This document shows positions 34,620 through 47,890 of a DNA stretch of 64,000 nucleotides, one piece after another. The notes under the pieces are model-generated. The model was given only the letters and a program-made list of their open reading frames with translations. It was not told the DNA's origin and ran no database searches. Position numbers and translations under genes: made by a program. Numbering within the stretch: position 1 is the stretch's first letter; each line of letters opens with the position of its first letter. Source of the DNA: Blasia pusilla (Eukaryota; Marchantiophyta; Marchantiopsida; Blasiales); contig CM114273.1 in assembly GCA_050084515.1 (NCBI GenBank), positions 930,001 to 994,000 of the forward strand. The letters run 5' to 3'.

Positions 34620-37600
34620 TTCTCAATATCTAAGGATCTTGTATTCATCTATTGCATCCTAAAAAAAACATGAAAATGGATTCACGATAAGAGTGCATGT
34701 GGATAAGAGTGATGCGCAAAAATATAAAAAAGGAGATTGGCACACGTGGCCAAAATGAAGTAAATTTGGTGTAACTCCCACTATACTTCAACCCAAACGA
34801 CATGATGAAATCCGTCCACAACTTCACTTCAAATCCTTTTTGTATGAACACATAACAACAGATTGAATAGGTGAGAACTCCAAAGGCAACCAAAATTCTG
34901 CATCAAAGCACTATCTATTCTTTGGATCTATTAGCACTTCAACTTAGAAACATAAGTCAAAAGGGTGTTCTAATTACTTCTACTCAAATCTTTACTTGGT
35001 GTATTGTGTGCTTTACTCGAATGTATATTGGATGTATAAGGCTTGCCAATAATAGAGTTTAGACCACTCCGTTATTGGAACTCAAGAGGAGGCATCTTTT
35101 ATTTATACTCCTAAGCACTATATGTGGAGGAAAAATATTTGCTGGTAGGTTTTGACATTCCAAAAGCAGCCTTTAAGACCTTGATCACTCCTTAGATCGT
35201 TCTTCTCTACTATATTCAATATACATGAAGTAAAGGAACTTACAAACTTCTCTTTACTCTCATGCAACGCCCTGCTGGTGGATTGTACAAACCTAAAAGA
35301 CGGAGAATTGGGAACTCCTTGCATCATGAGTTCTAGATCTTTGGAGAAAATTCACAAGTGTAAATACTTCGAGATATGAGAGGTAGAGCTTGACATAGAC
35401 AGATGAGAAAGAGACAAGATTATCTAAGATGATTTGAAACACTTTGTCTAAGTCAAGCCATTAACAAGCGGTGGATGTTGATTATGACTACTGATTCGAA
35501 TTTCAAGTTGTCTCCAAACGTTCTAGATTAGAGCTACAAGCTTTTTAATTGATGCTTTTATCAATATTCAAGAGGCCAACTTAGAAGTACTTACACTTAC
35601 CATCCCCGGATCGAGAATTGAGATATATGACTATCTCAGTTTTGAAACTGAGATTGTGAGTGCACTAATTATAAAGTCGCCCTTGGACTATAAGAAAAAT
35701 GCGGAGGACGTGGAATTTCCCCTTTGTATAGGTACATTTTGACGCAATTTTCTAGGGATTTGGCGATTTAATTTTGAAGAACAAACACATTCTCAATTTG
35801 AAGGTGTTTGACTATCCACTCAGCTCGATCCATCATGATCATGAGTAGAGCTCTCCATGGAGATTTTTGTTTTGGCTGCCCATTTTGCCATTGAATAACA
35901 CCCCTCGGCCCATTGCTGTACTAGTACATACTACGCGTGGGTACATTTGTGACATTAATCGGTTCTTCAATCATCACATCGATCTAGATTTGTGGAGATG
36001 TTTGCATCCAAGAGTTGAAGAGTAATTGGATCACAACCTGCCTACGAGAAAATCGTTGTGTACAATGCTGGCATCGTCCCGATACAGTACCAGAAGTATG
36101 ATACCTCTTTATTAAGTTTCTGGAATAAGTTTGCGAATTGCAGCAAGGTAAAAGGGATTGGTTAAAAGGGTTGTAGCAATAACATGGGATAGTAATTAAT
36201 GAGTAAGAAATGATAAAAAAAGGGTACCAACAATATGTGAATGATCGGATGGAATACTTTCTACTTTTCTATGGTCGGTTTCAAATGCTACTATTGGAAT
36301 GGTATCTCGAATAGAGAATATTGAGTGCATTACCATGACTAAAATTGTCAAAAAGCAAAGGCTGATGGTCTTACCCTAAATTTCCACCTCGAGCTCAAGT
36401 TGAACTTTGCCTTCTTTGGAGCGTCTTCTTCAACTCCAAGTCCATCTTCACTTATGTTTGGACCAATCGGTTGAAGCTCAAATCTCTATCCCGTACCAAA
36501 AACCCACTTTCAAAATATTTTGAAGTGATGATTCTCCCCCTTCCTTGGCACTCTAACCCTTAAGCATGATATAACCAATCCGTTCAAGCTCTCTTGAATT
36601 GGATGCGCGACTAGAAGGCTTGTAAGAAACCATTCCACGAACTCGAAGCGAGCAAGTTGAGAATGCGGGTTAGGGCTTAGGTGAGAGGGAGGTCAATCCA
36701 ACCTGATCACTCTAAAATTCCGCTAAGGCTGCCCGTGAATACATGCCCTTGGATCAATTTTGTGGACGGATGCAATGCCATCTCACTCCACCATTAGATC
36801 TTCCAAATTATTGGAATGGATCGGTTTTTGATACGGATTTGCACAGAGGATTAGTATTGGCAGAGGATTAGAGTCCGATCGTTGGGTTCAGGTTGGCAAG
36901 GCATTAAATTAGGAAGAAGGGGGGGCCATATTTCCATTTGGAATCCTCCACCATCCATTACCTCTAAACGCTATTGCCTTCATGGGGTTATTGGCCATGA
37001 GGAAAATGGATACATCATGGATGGCTTGGTGTGCAATCCATTCATGATGGCTTCCTCTCCGGACTTATTCAACAAATATCCAAAGGGGATTTTGTGAAAA
37101 AGGATATCCGCATGGATGGGAATGGAACAGGATAGATAGGACCACCTCCGAAATCCGTGAACCAGATTTCAGGCTTTGGGGAGGGTTTTGCCGGTAGGAT
37201 GGGCAAGGGTTCCGGGTAGGATAGAGGGTTCACGGGTTCCCAACTATGAGCGGGTCCTCTTTGCCTAGTCGCAACCGTAGGGTCGTTGGGCATGTCGAAA
37301 AGCAATCGGAAGAATTCCGTTGGGGTTTATGTAGTTATTATTTCCTCTTTGTCTTTGCTAGTTCCTTGGTTCTTGATAATTGGAAGTGGGTGGTGGCAAA
37401 GTCGCAAAGGCCTGCGCCTTGCCTTCTAACGGTGCGAATCTGGTTCAAAGTCCCATTAACGTACGTGCATCCCATCCGTTAGATCTTGGTGAATCGGAAT
37501 CCTAGGCCTTGGTCCTAGCAATCTCGAGCGCATGGGACAGGTCCTTAGTAGAACCCAGAGCTATTAAGAGCCGAGTCCTATGGACAGGAGGTTACGGAGA
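34620..37600. other. No gene seen
   Basis: AT-rich to about 36.8 kb, then more balanced. Short frames have no recognised domain. Confidence 0.35.
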
Positions 37601-37621
37601 CCTGTAGGGTTGGGTCGCATG

Positions 37622-37661
37622 GGCGGCTTCTTGGGGTCTCTTGCGACTCCAAGAAGCCGCC
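37622..37661. repeat. Perfect 13-bp inverted repeat (hairpin)
   Basis: GGCGGCTTCTTGG at 37622-37634 pairs with CCAAGAAGCCGCC at 37649-37661 over a 14-base loop, whose GTC/GAC can also pair. Confidence 0.8.
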
Positions 37662-37810
37662 TTTGGGCAAGAAGCTCGCCGGCGGCGGCTTTCCAACCAG
37701 TTCCTTCCAATAGCGGAAGTTCTGTTGTCATAGATTCAGAAGGGCACGAGTTCAACATACCCGATTATTTTCGAATTTGTACTGGGTCCAACAAGTTCGG
37801 AAGGGCGCTA

Positions 37811-38031
37811 GGACACAAATACTTTCTTGCGCCCAAAAATTTTAGGCCCATGAAAACCAAAGATCCCACGCTCAAACCACGGATGCCGGCCAAAATACCA
37901 TGGACACCAGCCATCTAAATGGATTACTAACCGTCGGATTCAACTCATCTATCGGTGGGCCCCATGGGACCCGGCCCTTAGAGATGGCAAGTTTCTCTAA
38001 AAACCAAAATTCTTGGGCGCATAAAGTGTCC
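37811..38031. mobile_element. Foldback/MITE-like element, about 33-bp imperfect TIRs
   Basis: GGACAC...GCGCCCAAAAATTTT at the left is matched in inverse by AAAATTCTTGGGCGC...GTGTCC at the right. No target duplication is evident. The core GCGCCCAA recurs in the hairpin at 51.5 kb. Confidence 0.45.
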
Positions 38032-39057
38032 CACGTCCTCATGACGGTTATCAATAACAAACGTTTTGTCTTTTGATTGTCCCATGAAAAAACAATTTAG
38101 GCCCATAAATGGGACCCGTTCTAAGGCTCCAAATACTAAGGATATCGCTCTCGATACCGCGTCCAGTCATGTACCGACAGGCGTCCGGTCATCAGCAGCC
38201 TCTAATGCGGCGTCCGGTCATGCACCCACTTCAGTGACAGGCGTGCGTCCAGTCATGCCCGAGGGATGCAGATCCCCAACTAGTTTCACAACGGCGCAGC
38301 GTAATCCTTGAGACGCCCCGTAAAATTGCGGTCGACTCCAGGGATTTGGATACGCTAATTCAGTTGTAAGTTTGTTTCCTGTGGTGGCGTTCCGTGAAAA
38401 GCGTAGGGCATCGAGCCTAGAGAAGTGCTGATCGTTGGGTCAAGGAAGGGTTTTAGGCGACGCGCCGTGTTCTTGGATTTCCGGCTGCTGGATTCGGTCT
38501 AGATTGCGATCGAGGATTGGAAATGCGGATCGCAGCTGTTGTGTAATTGTCGGAATTTGTTGAGGTTTTTCAGGCGATCGAGCGGAGTAGGGACGTGGAC
38601 ACCGCTTGCATTTGGCGTGTTCAGGTAATTCTCTTCCCCCGTGTATTTTCTTCCTGAGATTTGCGGTCGAGAGGTGGAAAAGCTGAGGGGAGGTTTTGTT
38701 TCATTGTCAGATTTGTTTGGAAACCTAGATTGACTGTCGCTGATGAGGCAGGCGAAGGTGTCGTGTGGCTAGGATAGATGTGTTCACTTGTAAATCCCTG
38801 GTAAGGAACGAACGGAAATCATATGTCGGCCAGGAAGGACGACTGATGATTCGCTAGCAATCGACCTTCCAGATAGTTTAGAAGGGAAGGGATCTCTGTC
38901 TTTTTACCTGACTGGCGTCACTGAACGCGGCGGAGATGGATTGATTGACGTCTTGTGGAAGTGCGCAATTTGGTTGTTGATGTCGTGATTCGTGGTTCTT
39001 CCGGGGAAGTAGGAAGCAGCTGAGCTGATTATCTCTCGTGGGGCAAAGGCTGCGGCC
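38032..39057 (+). promoter_or_regulatory. Upstream/5' leader region of methionyl-tRNA synthetase
   Basis: It is GC-balanced sequence without a recognised protein. It must hold the promoter and 5' UTR, possibly with a leader intron, but I cannot fix a TATA box or splice pair. Confidence 0.3.
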
Positions 39058-42000
39058 ATGGAGACGACTGTCAATGGATTGAGTGCCCTCGCAATTGGAG
39101 ATGTGCCGTCGGAGACGGAGCTCAGGACTAGAGAGAAGCGCGATGTTCGAGTCCCGATACCTGGGAAAAGAAATGTGCTGGTGACGAGCGCGTTGCCTTA
39201 CGTGAACAACGTACCGCACCTTGGAAATATTATCGGATGTAAGTTATTGAGCCCGAACTGGTGACAGTGCTGTGTAGTTCTCTGCTGGCATTGCCGTGCT
39301 TATGCTTCATTTCATGGCGGATGAATATGTAGGTTCCTCGGCTTTTTGGGTTTAATAAGCTGGAAATTTCTGATTTCCGCTCCCCTAATCTCGTTTTGGA
39401 ATCCATTTTTTGTTGCAATTTGCTCGCAGGTGTGTTATCCGCTGATGTTTACGCACGGTATTGTCGGCGACGGGGTTACAATGTCATCTACATGTGTGGG
39501 ACTGATGAGTACGGCACAGCAACAGAGACGAAGGCTATGGAAGAAGGAATAACACCCAAAGAGATTTGTGACAAGTAAATACCGCCTCTCTTTGATTCGA
39601 TCAAATGCCTCACCATCGCACACTTGGTGTACGTGTGGATCGTGTCCACAAACTCCCAGGCTTTGAAGGTCTCAGAGCCCCGGCATAGTCACTTTTCTCA
39701 ATGACCAGAGTGTGGAATAGAAACTTTGCTAGTTAGCTTCCGGAAGCGGCCGAGCATCCCAGCACAACTCTTTAATGAGCCCAAGAAAGCAGGAACGTTA
39801 GCGTCGAGATTTGCTGGCGCAGAAGCGGCATTTGATTGCAGCATCGTTGATTGAGTACTCTTCTAAGGATTGTGTTCTCATTTATTTTAAAATTTTATGT
39901 AAATGTTCACAATCCTCTCCTCAAACCCTAGAAAATCTCACGGATGATTATATGTACGCTGGTTTCCCCAAATTATAAGAGAAAGATGGTTTCCTTAGGA
40001 AGACCTTATTAACAGATAGTTGACAATGAGTTGAGAAAGTCGAGAGCAGAAATGTTGATGTTTGCTGATGTCACGTGGCCTTTTTTTTTACGGATAGAGA
40101 TAGCAGAAGATTTGAATAACCTAAGTGGCGTTCCTGCAGATACCACGCAATTCACAAAGAGATATATGAGTGGTTCGACATTGATTTTGACATGTTTGGG
40201 CGAACTTCTACTCCTCAGCAAACTGAAATTTGTCAAGCCATCTTTAAGAAACTTCTTGAAAACAAACGGCTTCTGGAAGATACTATGGAGCAGGTAAGTA
40301 GCCAGTGAAATATGGCTGGGATACGCTATGTTCTCTCACAGTATAATGAGCAATGTGTAACCAAATGCCACTTCTGTGCTAGCAAATCCAAGAAATAAGT
40401 ACCTTGTCTTTGTATTTATCCATGGAACAGGTACACTCCAGGGTACCTGAGTCTGGACAGAGTTTATAGAGTTAGTCAGTCTACTGTAGTTAAACTTTTG
40501 AACTTCAGGGTGAGTGGAGAAATTAGACGTCTCCTGAAATTAAAATTTTATCACTCATATTGTTGGCTCTTGATGTGAGTGCAGCCCTACTGCAACACTT
40601 GCGAGCGTTTCTTAGCTGACAGATTCGTAGAGGGCACTTGCCCTAACCTTGGCTGTGGTTACGACGATGCAAGAGGAGATCAGTGTGACAAGTGTGGCAA
40701 GCTACTGAATGCTGCAGATCTAATCAACCCTCGATGCAAGGTGGCTTGCTATTTGGGTGTTGATTTTCTCCTGTTAAGCTATGGTTTCTCTTGCTCTGGT
40801 GATATTCAACCTTTTCAGGTTTTTACAAGAGAACATAGTGATATGTGACACCTCAGCCAATGTCAGCTCACATTCTGTTATCTGGATGGCAGAGGTGTGG
40901 GAATCCACCTCAAATTCGTGAAACAGAGCATATGTTTCTGGACCTTCCTCAGCTCAAAGATCGGCTAGAAGAGTATGTTACAAACACATCTGTGGAAGGA
41001 GGCTGGAGCCAGAATTCAGTACAGACAACAAATGCTTGGATCAGGGATGGACTGAAGCCTCGGTGTATCACCCGAGATCTTAAGTGGGGTGTACCTGTTC
41101 CACTGGAGAAATACAAAGACAAGGTATGTATTTCTTCTATCTGGTCTTCCTCGACCCAGCGTAACCACACTAAATACACCTAATCAAGAAAACATGGTAA
41201 CATTTTCGCGAGGAGATCATTGAACTCTTGACTTCCTCAGGCTTTGTCAGTCTTAAGACTTGAATCTATCCAATTTTGTCCTCAGCAAGTCCTTTCCATA
41301 GGTGGTTGAAAGCGACAAGCTTCATGATCTGGTACTTGGTCCTCATCATCTGCCGGTCTGCACCTCAATGAGATTTTGGATATTGGTGATCTATTCAAGA
41401 CAAGAACATTGTGTTCTCACAACTGAACTAAGGAGATGCACTCTCAGAGTTTGCCTATCTATGCCCACTTGATTTGAAGACAAAGAGGCAGTGCACACAT
41501 GTGCCATCAACACTCAGACATGACCCCTGATTGCAAACTGCTGTCCTCCCAAAGATAGCATATGTGGCCAATCTACGTGAATACAATTCCTGGGCCATAA
41601 CTCGCCCATCCATACATGCCCATCACCTGAGAGGATCCACTTCAAAGCAACGAGGCATATCTGCTGGAGATGGCTCCCTTGACCTGGGTCTCCCTTGAAT
41701 GCTGACGTAAGCTTAGCTGATATTTGCTAGAAAATAAACTGTCCTGACCTTATTTATACCAGTCTTTACAGGCTGTCTTGTTTCAGACGGAATTCCTTAT
41801 ATGAGACAAGGTCTATGCCTTCTGACTCAAGGTCCTGCTTATGTTATCTCCTGGTTGCAGGTATTTTACGTGTGGTTTGATGCCCCAATTGGATACATCT
41901 CCATCACGGCAAACTACACAACAGAGTGGGAGGCATGGTGGAAGTCTCCAAAGGATGTTGAACTTGTTCAATTCATGGGCAAGGATAATGTTCCATTTCA

Positions 42001-45000
42001 TACGGTACGGATAATTTGGAGACATTTGATAGTTAGGAACGGGTAAACTCAACAAAGTTGGTTTAATTTCTAGATTTGTTCAAAGTGAATATGTTTGTTG
42101 AAAAAGTGTTTTATGGTAATCTTTTACAAAGAAAGCCTGATGATTTGCAGGTCATTTTTCCTTGCACTCTCCTGGGCACGGATGACCCGTGGACTTTGAT
42201 GAGGACAATTAGTGTCACGGAATATTTGAATTATGAGTCAGGTACACTTCCTTGGCCTGCATTGAAGGAACAATTGTATTGACATGATGAATTCAAACTA
42301 AATTAATATCTCTCTATGGCTCTTTAGAAGGAATGCCTTAAGGTGTTGTGATTTAATGTGCCAATAAACGTTTATTTTTAAGGTTGACATCTATATGAGG
42401 AAGGGAGTTTTTGAGTAGGGGCAACATGTATGATGGTTGGGTCATGAGGGGAATCCAGTAGACTACAGTAGCCACTAGGAGCATATAATGAAATTCATAC
42501 ATGAAAACTGATCTACTATCCAGAAAAAAATTGGGCTTTCAAGTCAATCTTAAAGTAACAACCTAGATTAGGGATACATGGGAATACCTTGGCAAATGGG
42601 CAATAGCTTGCTCGTAACAATCAGATACAGAGGAAAAGAACTGTAATTGTAGATTAATTTGAAAAGTCGCAGGAAATGAATGAATGAATGAAGTGAGTTA
42701 ATGTGCACGTGGATCCCATAGGGCCATGACACTTTGATTTGCAAAGTCTGCGCTAATTGGAGGAGAGGATAGAGTGCCACCAACAAGGACTGAAGAACTC
42801 CTCTGTTCCTGGTTATGTTCTCTAGCTTTCACAACCCTATGTAAGGATATCTTAACCTGGTTTTGCTAGTCGTGAAATAAGAGATCGTGCGAGTAGGGCA
42901 AGCTTAAGTCAGTTGAATCGTATGTGAATCTGGGTGATGGATGAGCTCTAGTGGGCATGGGTCTAGAGGTGTAAGACCCCTGTTTGTGGATCTCCCGATA
43001 GAGAGGAGAGATGCCTGGTTTCATCCAACTTTACTGGACTTCTCCTCTTAAGAGTCACTATTTGGTGGCTCTCCAGGCAGCTCACCGACTTTAGCAGGGC
43101 AAGACCTCCTCTACATGCTCTAGTTTCTCCAGAGCAGGTAAAGACCAGCACACCACAGCTGGAGCCTCATTGATGAATTTTCACAGGTACAGCGATTGAT
43201 AAAAGTGAGCCAGAGAAGGAGAAGGGTCTGGTGTACCTCTTACTCTTATTGGGGCTGGCCCTGGTCTCCTGGAATGCTGAAGGGCTTAATTTTAATGAAC
43301 GGGTTTTTTTGGGTGAATCCTCAAGAATAAGATCCATCTTAAGAAAAATTTCTTTAAGGGGTAGAAAGTAACGTTCCAATACTAAGTTAGGTTAGGAAAC
43401 AATTTTCTTCTCCTGATCTGGTAGTTGTTGTTTCAATGGAAGAGAGAGAAAGTAAGTATGTGGCTGTTTTGTGTTTTTGGTTCAATTGCAGGCAAGTTTT
43501 CCAAAAGCAGAGGTATAGGTGTTTTTGGTAATGATGCAAAGACTACAAACATTCCCGTGGAAGTCTGGAGATATTACCTTCTTACAAATAGACCAGAGGT
43601 AATGGACTCTTTTGTGGCAAGGATCTTTGAAAAGTACTTAGGTTAAGGAGTAGAATCTCCAGGGTGTGTTAGAAGATGTTTCTTGGAATATCCACAAGGT
43701 TCCCTTGCCAACTCTAAAAAATGAATTTTCGCTGCAGATGTCAGATACCTTGTTTACCTGGGCTGATTTGCAAGCAAAACAGAACAATGAGTTACTGAAG
43801 AATCTGGGCAACTTCATTCATCGGTCACTTGCATTTCTCAGGAAACCTGCAGGTATAATTTTTGTGCTGCTTGCCTACACTATTCTTGAAGTCTAAAATG
43901 AATAATATTTCAACTAGATCTATTAGATAAGTCCTTATTTTCTGCTTGTCTGCATCAGGTGAAGGTTATGGTGGAGTCATCCCAGACGCTCAAAATGCTG
44001 AGTCTCATGAATTGACAAAGACATTTGCAGCGAAAGTGGGTGAATTGGTTAGGGAATATGTTGAAACCATGGAGAAGGTACAGCTCTGGTGTCAATTCAT
44101 TTAATGTGAACTCAAGAGTCTGTCTAACCAAGTAGGGGTAATAGTTTGGAAAATATTCATTAGCCCACCAGCCATGCTGGTGGTAGTGATGATCTTGTTG
44201 CAAATATATATTGGAATGTGACACTGCTACTGTATGGGTGTGACCATTTGGCTTTGTTCTTGTTTCTTGCAGGTGAAGTTGAAGCAAGGCTTGAGGACTG
44301 CTATGAATATTTCCAGCCTGGGCAATTTGTACCTTCAGGTAAGACCTAAATCGCTATCAGGGAAGACTTGAACGACTCTTCTTGCACGAAGAGGAGTTTG
44401 TGAATAAGATTATGAGGACAGTGGATAAGTAGGTATCAATACAGCAAGAGAAGACTAGAAGCAAAGCTGAAATAGGTGTTTGCAGATGTGGGTTGTGTGT
44501 ACCTGTGTGGAGATTGGTAGCAAGGCAGCTGAACTCATTGTTTGTTTGTGGGATGTCGATGCCGTTTGTGAGTATATTTTTCTCACACAATTGGGAAATT
44601 GGCTTCTTGGAAACAGGAAAGCAAGTTCTGGAAACTCTACAAAGAAGACCCTGCATCCTGTGCCATCGTACTCAAGACATCAGTGGGATTAGTGCATCTT
44701 TTGGCTACTCTTTTGGAGCCTTTTATGCCCTCCTTCTCACATAAGGTATGCAGTTTACTTCGCATCAGTGTGCTTCTGTAGGAACTGACTGGTCTATTGC
44801 TGATTGAGACAAGAATTTTTTGATTGTGAATAGGAGTTAGGTTTTCCCCTACTTGCCTTAATGTCTTTGGTAGAGATAAATCCTGAACTGGTTCTGGTCA
44901 AGATAAGCTCTGAATTGGTTAAACCCAATTCAAGATGTATCTTTACCAAAGGCAATAAGGTTACATATTGTAAGAACACACATGTTTAGTAAGTCAGGAG

Positions 45001-47229
45001 TATGAGTCAAGTAGCTTTTGTATCATTTAGTGCGTCCAAACATTTATTCCTTATATCTGTAGGCACCTTTTGGACTTATGGAATATTTCTTGCAATGCTC
45101 ATGCAGGTGCTGGCTCAACTGAATATGCCACCATCATCGCTCAGCTTGTCGGATGAGAATGGTGATTTGGAGAAGGCCTTCAAGCCATGGGATCTTGTGC
45201 CTGCCCTCCACCAAATTGGTACACCAACTCCGCTGTTTGCTGAGATGGTGAGCCTGACATTTTTCATTGCAACAATACAACTAGATACATGCTTTGAGAT
45301 GTCATTTATGTAATATCACAAGCTATTACTTCTTTGTATTTTCCTGGATGGCACATCATTAGTAGTTGGAGCAGTATGGTTATAGTTCTTTTTAATGATT
45401 GGTAATAAACAAAGGTCCTGGCTCTGCAATCATCTGTGTTTCATATAAGAAGTTTTTTGATCTAATTCCTGTCAAACAGAAAGATGAAGATGTAGAGGCA
45501 TATAGGTCGAAATTTGCGGGAAGCCAAGCAGATCGGGCGGCTGCAGAGGCTGTAGCATCTTCAAAAGCAGGTGAGCCATAAGGGATGATGATTTCGCCTG
45601 GTTTCTGTGGCGGGTTTGCTTTAGACACGTGAATTTTTAAATAGTTCAACTATTTGAAAGCCCTGGGAGGTTACAGATAGAATAATACTGCAACTGAAGT
45701 AATTTTGAATTCTATTAAAAATTGAGGATAGAGTCACTCAAAAATGTTCAAGACGTCTATAGATAGGTTGTTTTGTGAGTTAGTAAGTTGCTGCTTGGCC
45801 AGGTCCCTAATGTGTGGCATACTACAAATCTCCATTTTAGTACGAAGTGTTCTTTACCAAGTGCCTTATACTGATGTTAACGAGTGAAATAATTCAAAGC
45901 ATAATAGACATACAGGACTTATGTCCCCGCCATAAAAATTCCTTTCACACATGACCTAAGTGGTAATTGAATCCTAACATTCAGTTCAAAGAGCGCACTT
46001 TGAATTCAGGTTTAGCCAAAAGGGCAAGCCATTCCATGTTGGAAGTGTAACCTAGTGTTGAAGCAAGTTCATTTCATTCAGTTGTAGCTCCTCAAAAATA
46101 AAAAAGTGAATCGTGAAAATACAATCAGAATGTCGAAGGGCCATGAATGTACTACTGCACGGAGGGGTCCTTGTCCAAGTGAGAAATCTCCGAGGGGCAA
46201 GACCTTGCGTTACTGTTTCTGGAGAGATTGCATAAGCTCCTTTTCTTGCATTTTCTTGGCCCAGCTACACCTGCAGGAAGTGAAGGAGAAGCCAAGAAAG
46301 GTAGCAAAGCTGCAAAAGTTCCTGAAACAAGAGTGAAGAAGAGCACGCAGGGACTTAAGGATGCTCCTGTAACTGTAGCCAGACTTGATATAAGGGTTGG
46401 ATTAATCACAAAGGTTCAGAGACATCCAGATGCAGACTCTCTCTATGTCGAAGAGATTGATGTTGGCGAAGCAGCCCCTAGGACTGTCGTGAGTGGACTG
46501 GTGAAGTTCATCCCGATCGAGCAGATGCAGGTTCCCTTCTAACTCCCGTCACTGTCTTCCATACTGAGAAGTATCGCATTTTCAATTCAGTTGAAGTATG
46601 TGATCCTTATAGATTGACTGGTTTACTCCACAGAATCGCCGAGTTTGTGTTCTGTGCAACCTTAAGCCCGCAACCATGAGGGGTATAAAGTCCCAAGCTA
46701 TGGTGTTGGCTGCATCCAATGCGGACCATTCTGAGGTATGCAAGGGTGTGCGTGTATCCTTAAAAGGTGTCTGATTGCAGGAATGTGCAGTATCGACTCA
46801 TAGATTGTTTTTTCGTTGAGAGTGATCCTTCTTTGATAGTCTGATGTTGTGACCTGAATAAAATGTAATTTGGAATATTGGACTGCGAGACATCAGGATG
46901 TAAGGTTGACGATGGCCCAGAGTCAGGCTAAAGCTACTGTTGCAGCGAAGTAAAATGGCAATGATAAGCAAGCTTACTGTTGACTGGGAATCATGCAGGT
47001 TGAGCTCGTGACTCCTCCTGAAGGAGCAAAGGCTGGCGAAAGAGTGACGTTTCCAGGTTTTGATGGGGAGCCTGATGAAGTGTTGAATCCAAAAAAGAAA
47101 GTCTGGGAAACAGTACAGCCAGACCTCCTCACAACGGATGATCTTGTTGCGGTTTACAATGGTGTTCCCTTCACGACGTCTGCAGGAGTGTGCAGAGTTT
47201 CCTCAATATCGAAAGGAACCATTAAATAG
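39058..47229 (+). CDS. Methionine--tRNA ligase (cytosolic type), 17 exons
   Basis: Exons are 39058-39238, 39430-39574, 40140-40293, 40585-40740, 40893-41123, 41861-42004, 42151-42241, 43492-43598, 43738-43852, 43959-44077, 44273-44338, 44617-44745, 45107-45247, 45480-45570, 46265-46530, 46634-46735 and 46999-47229. All introns are GT-AG and all phases join, giving 822 aa. The enzyme charges tRNA-Met and initiator tRNA. It is class I: HIGH-type HLGN at residues 54-57; zinc-knuckle insert with Cys163/166, 179/184, 194/197 and 211/214; KMSKS-type KFSKS at 369-373; anticodon-binding helices ([21 protein letters not shown]). After a Lys/Ala-rich linker there is an EMAP-II/Arc1p-like tRNA-binding domain from about 656 to the end ([25 protein letters not shown]). 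That tail is usual for plant cytosolic MetRS, as is a length near 800. The start is METTVNG in GCGGCCATGG context, with no organelle presequence. Confidence 0.95.
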
Positions 47230-47770
47230 TGTAGACTCGGAGGACTGTATTTCTGATTCGATTTATTTAGTTGGTTGATTGTTGAACAGCCTTGTACCTT
47301 GTCTGTTCCCTATCCAGATCTGCAGGTCAGTATTATCCAGATTAGCACGGGAATCATGAGTTACAGTTGTTCAATGCAAGCATCCCTATTTGAGGTGCTT
47401 CAGTGATTTTGTCTTTGTCCTCTTCATGATCCCCGGATTGAAGGCCCTCCAGGTTAGTGGTCTGCCAGTTAGGGCCCATTATTTCAAAGAAGTACGTGAC
47501 CAGTAATTCGATTACATGAAGAGTGTAAATTAGGCGGCATCTTGGCACACCAACATTCTTGCCACTTGGCATACAACATTTTTTAGGTGTACTTCGGACC
47601 CCCCAGCCTCTGGGAGACTGGATTTTACCAAGTGAGATTTTTGAGTACGTATTATTCGTCAGTTGAAGAAAAGCTTGCACTTATTTTAGCTTCATAGTTT
47701 CTCGATACTGTTGCTGTCGTCTCAGAGCATCAAGTAGACTCACTTTCAGACCTCGATGCAATCTGCCCAC
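47230..47770 (+). other. 3' flank of methionyl-tRNA synthetase
   Basis: T-rich sequence follows the stop codon and probably contains the 3' UTR. No separate gene is seen. Confidence 0.4.
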
Positions 47771-47890
47771 TTCGGGAGTATTTGGCCGTCTGTTTCTGAT
47801 TGTATTGCTTGGTTTTCTTACTACACTCAACTCGGGAGTATGTGGCCGTCTGTGTCTAATTGTATTGCGTGGTTTTCCTACTACACTCAA
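47771..47890. repeat. Tandem duplication, 60-bp period, two copies
   Basis: 47771-47830 and 47831-47890 are nearly identical (CGGGAGTATKTGGCCGTCTG core) with a few substitutions. Confidence 0.9.

Larger units (their letters stand above)
24600..36830. repeat. Dispersed short palindrome-like motif, TGGAATGGYTTCCA type
   Basis: Variants of TGGAATGGTTTCCA/TGGAATGGCTTCCA (half-sites TGGAA and TTCCA around 4 bases) recur in both orientations. I counted roughly 25-30 by eye, for example near 24685, 24872, 26378, 27025, 28090, 30430-30490, 31975-32060, 33895-33935, 34165, 34550-34620 and 36625. Many, read on minus, encode (V/I/M)E(A/T)IP. They flank and overlap a MULE transposase remnant. Confidence 0.5.

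Noticed and set aside
39435-39623. Antisense frames across methionyl-tRNA synthetase exons
   Set aside because: Shadows of the real exons on the other strand.
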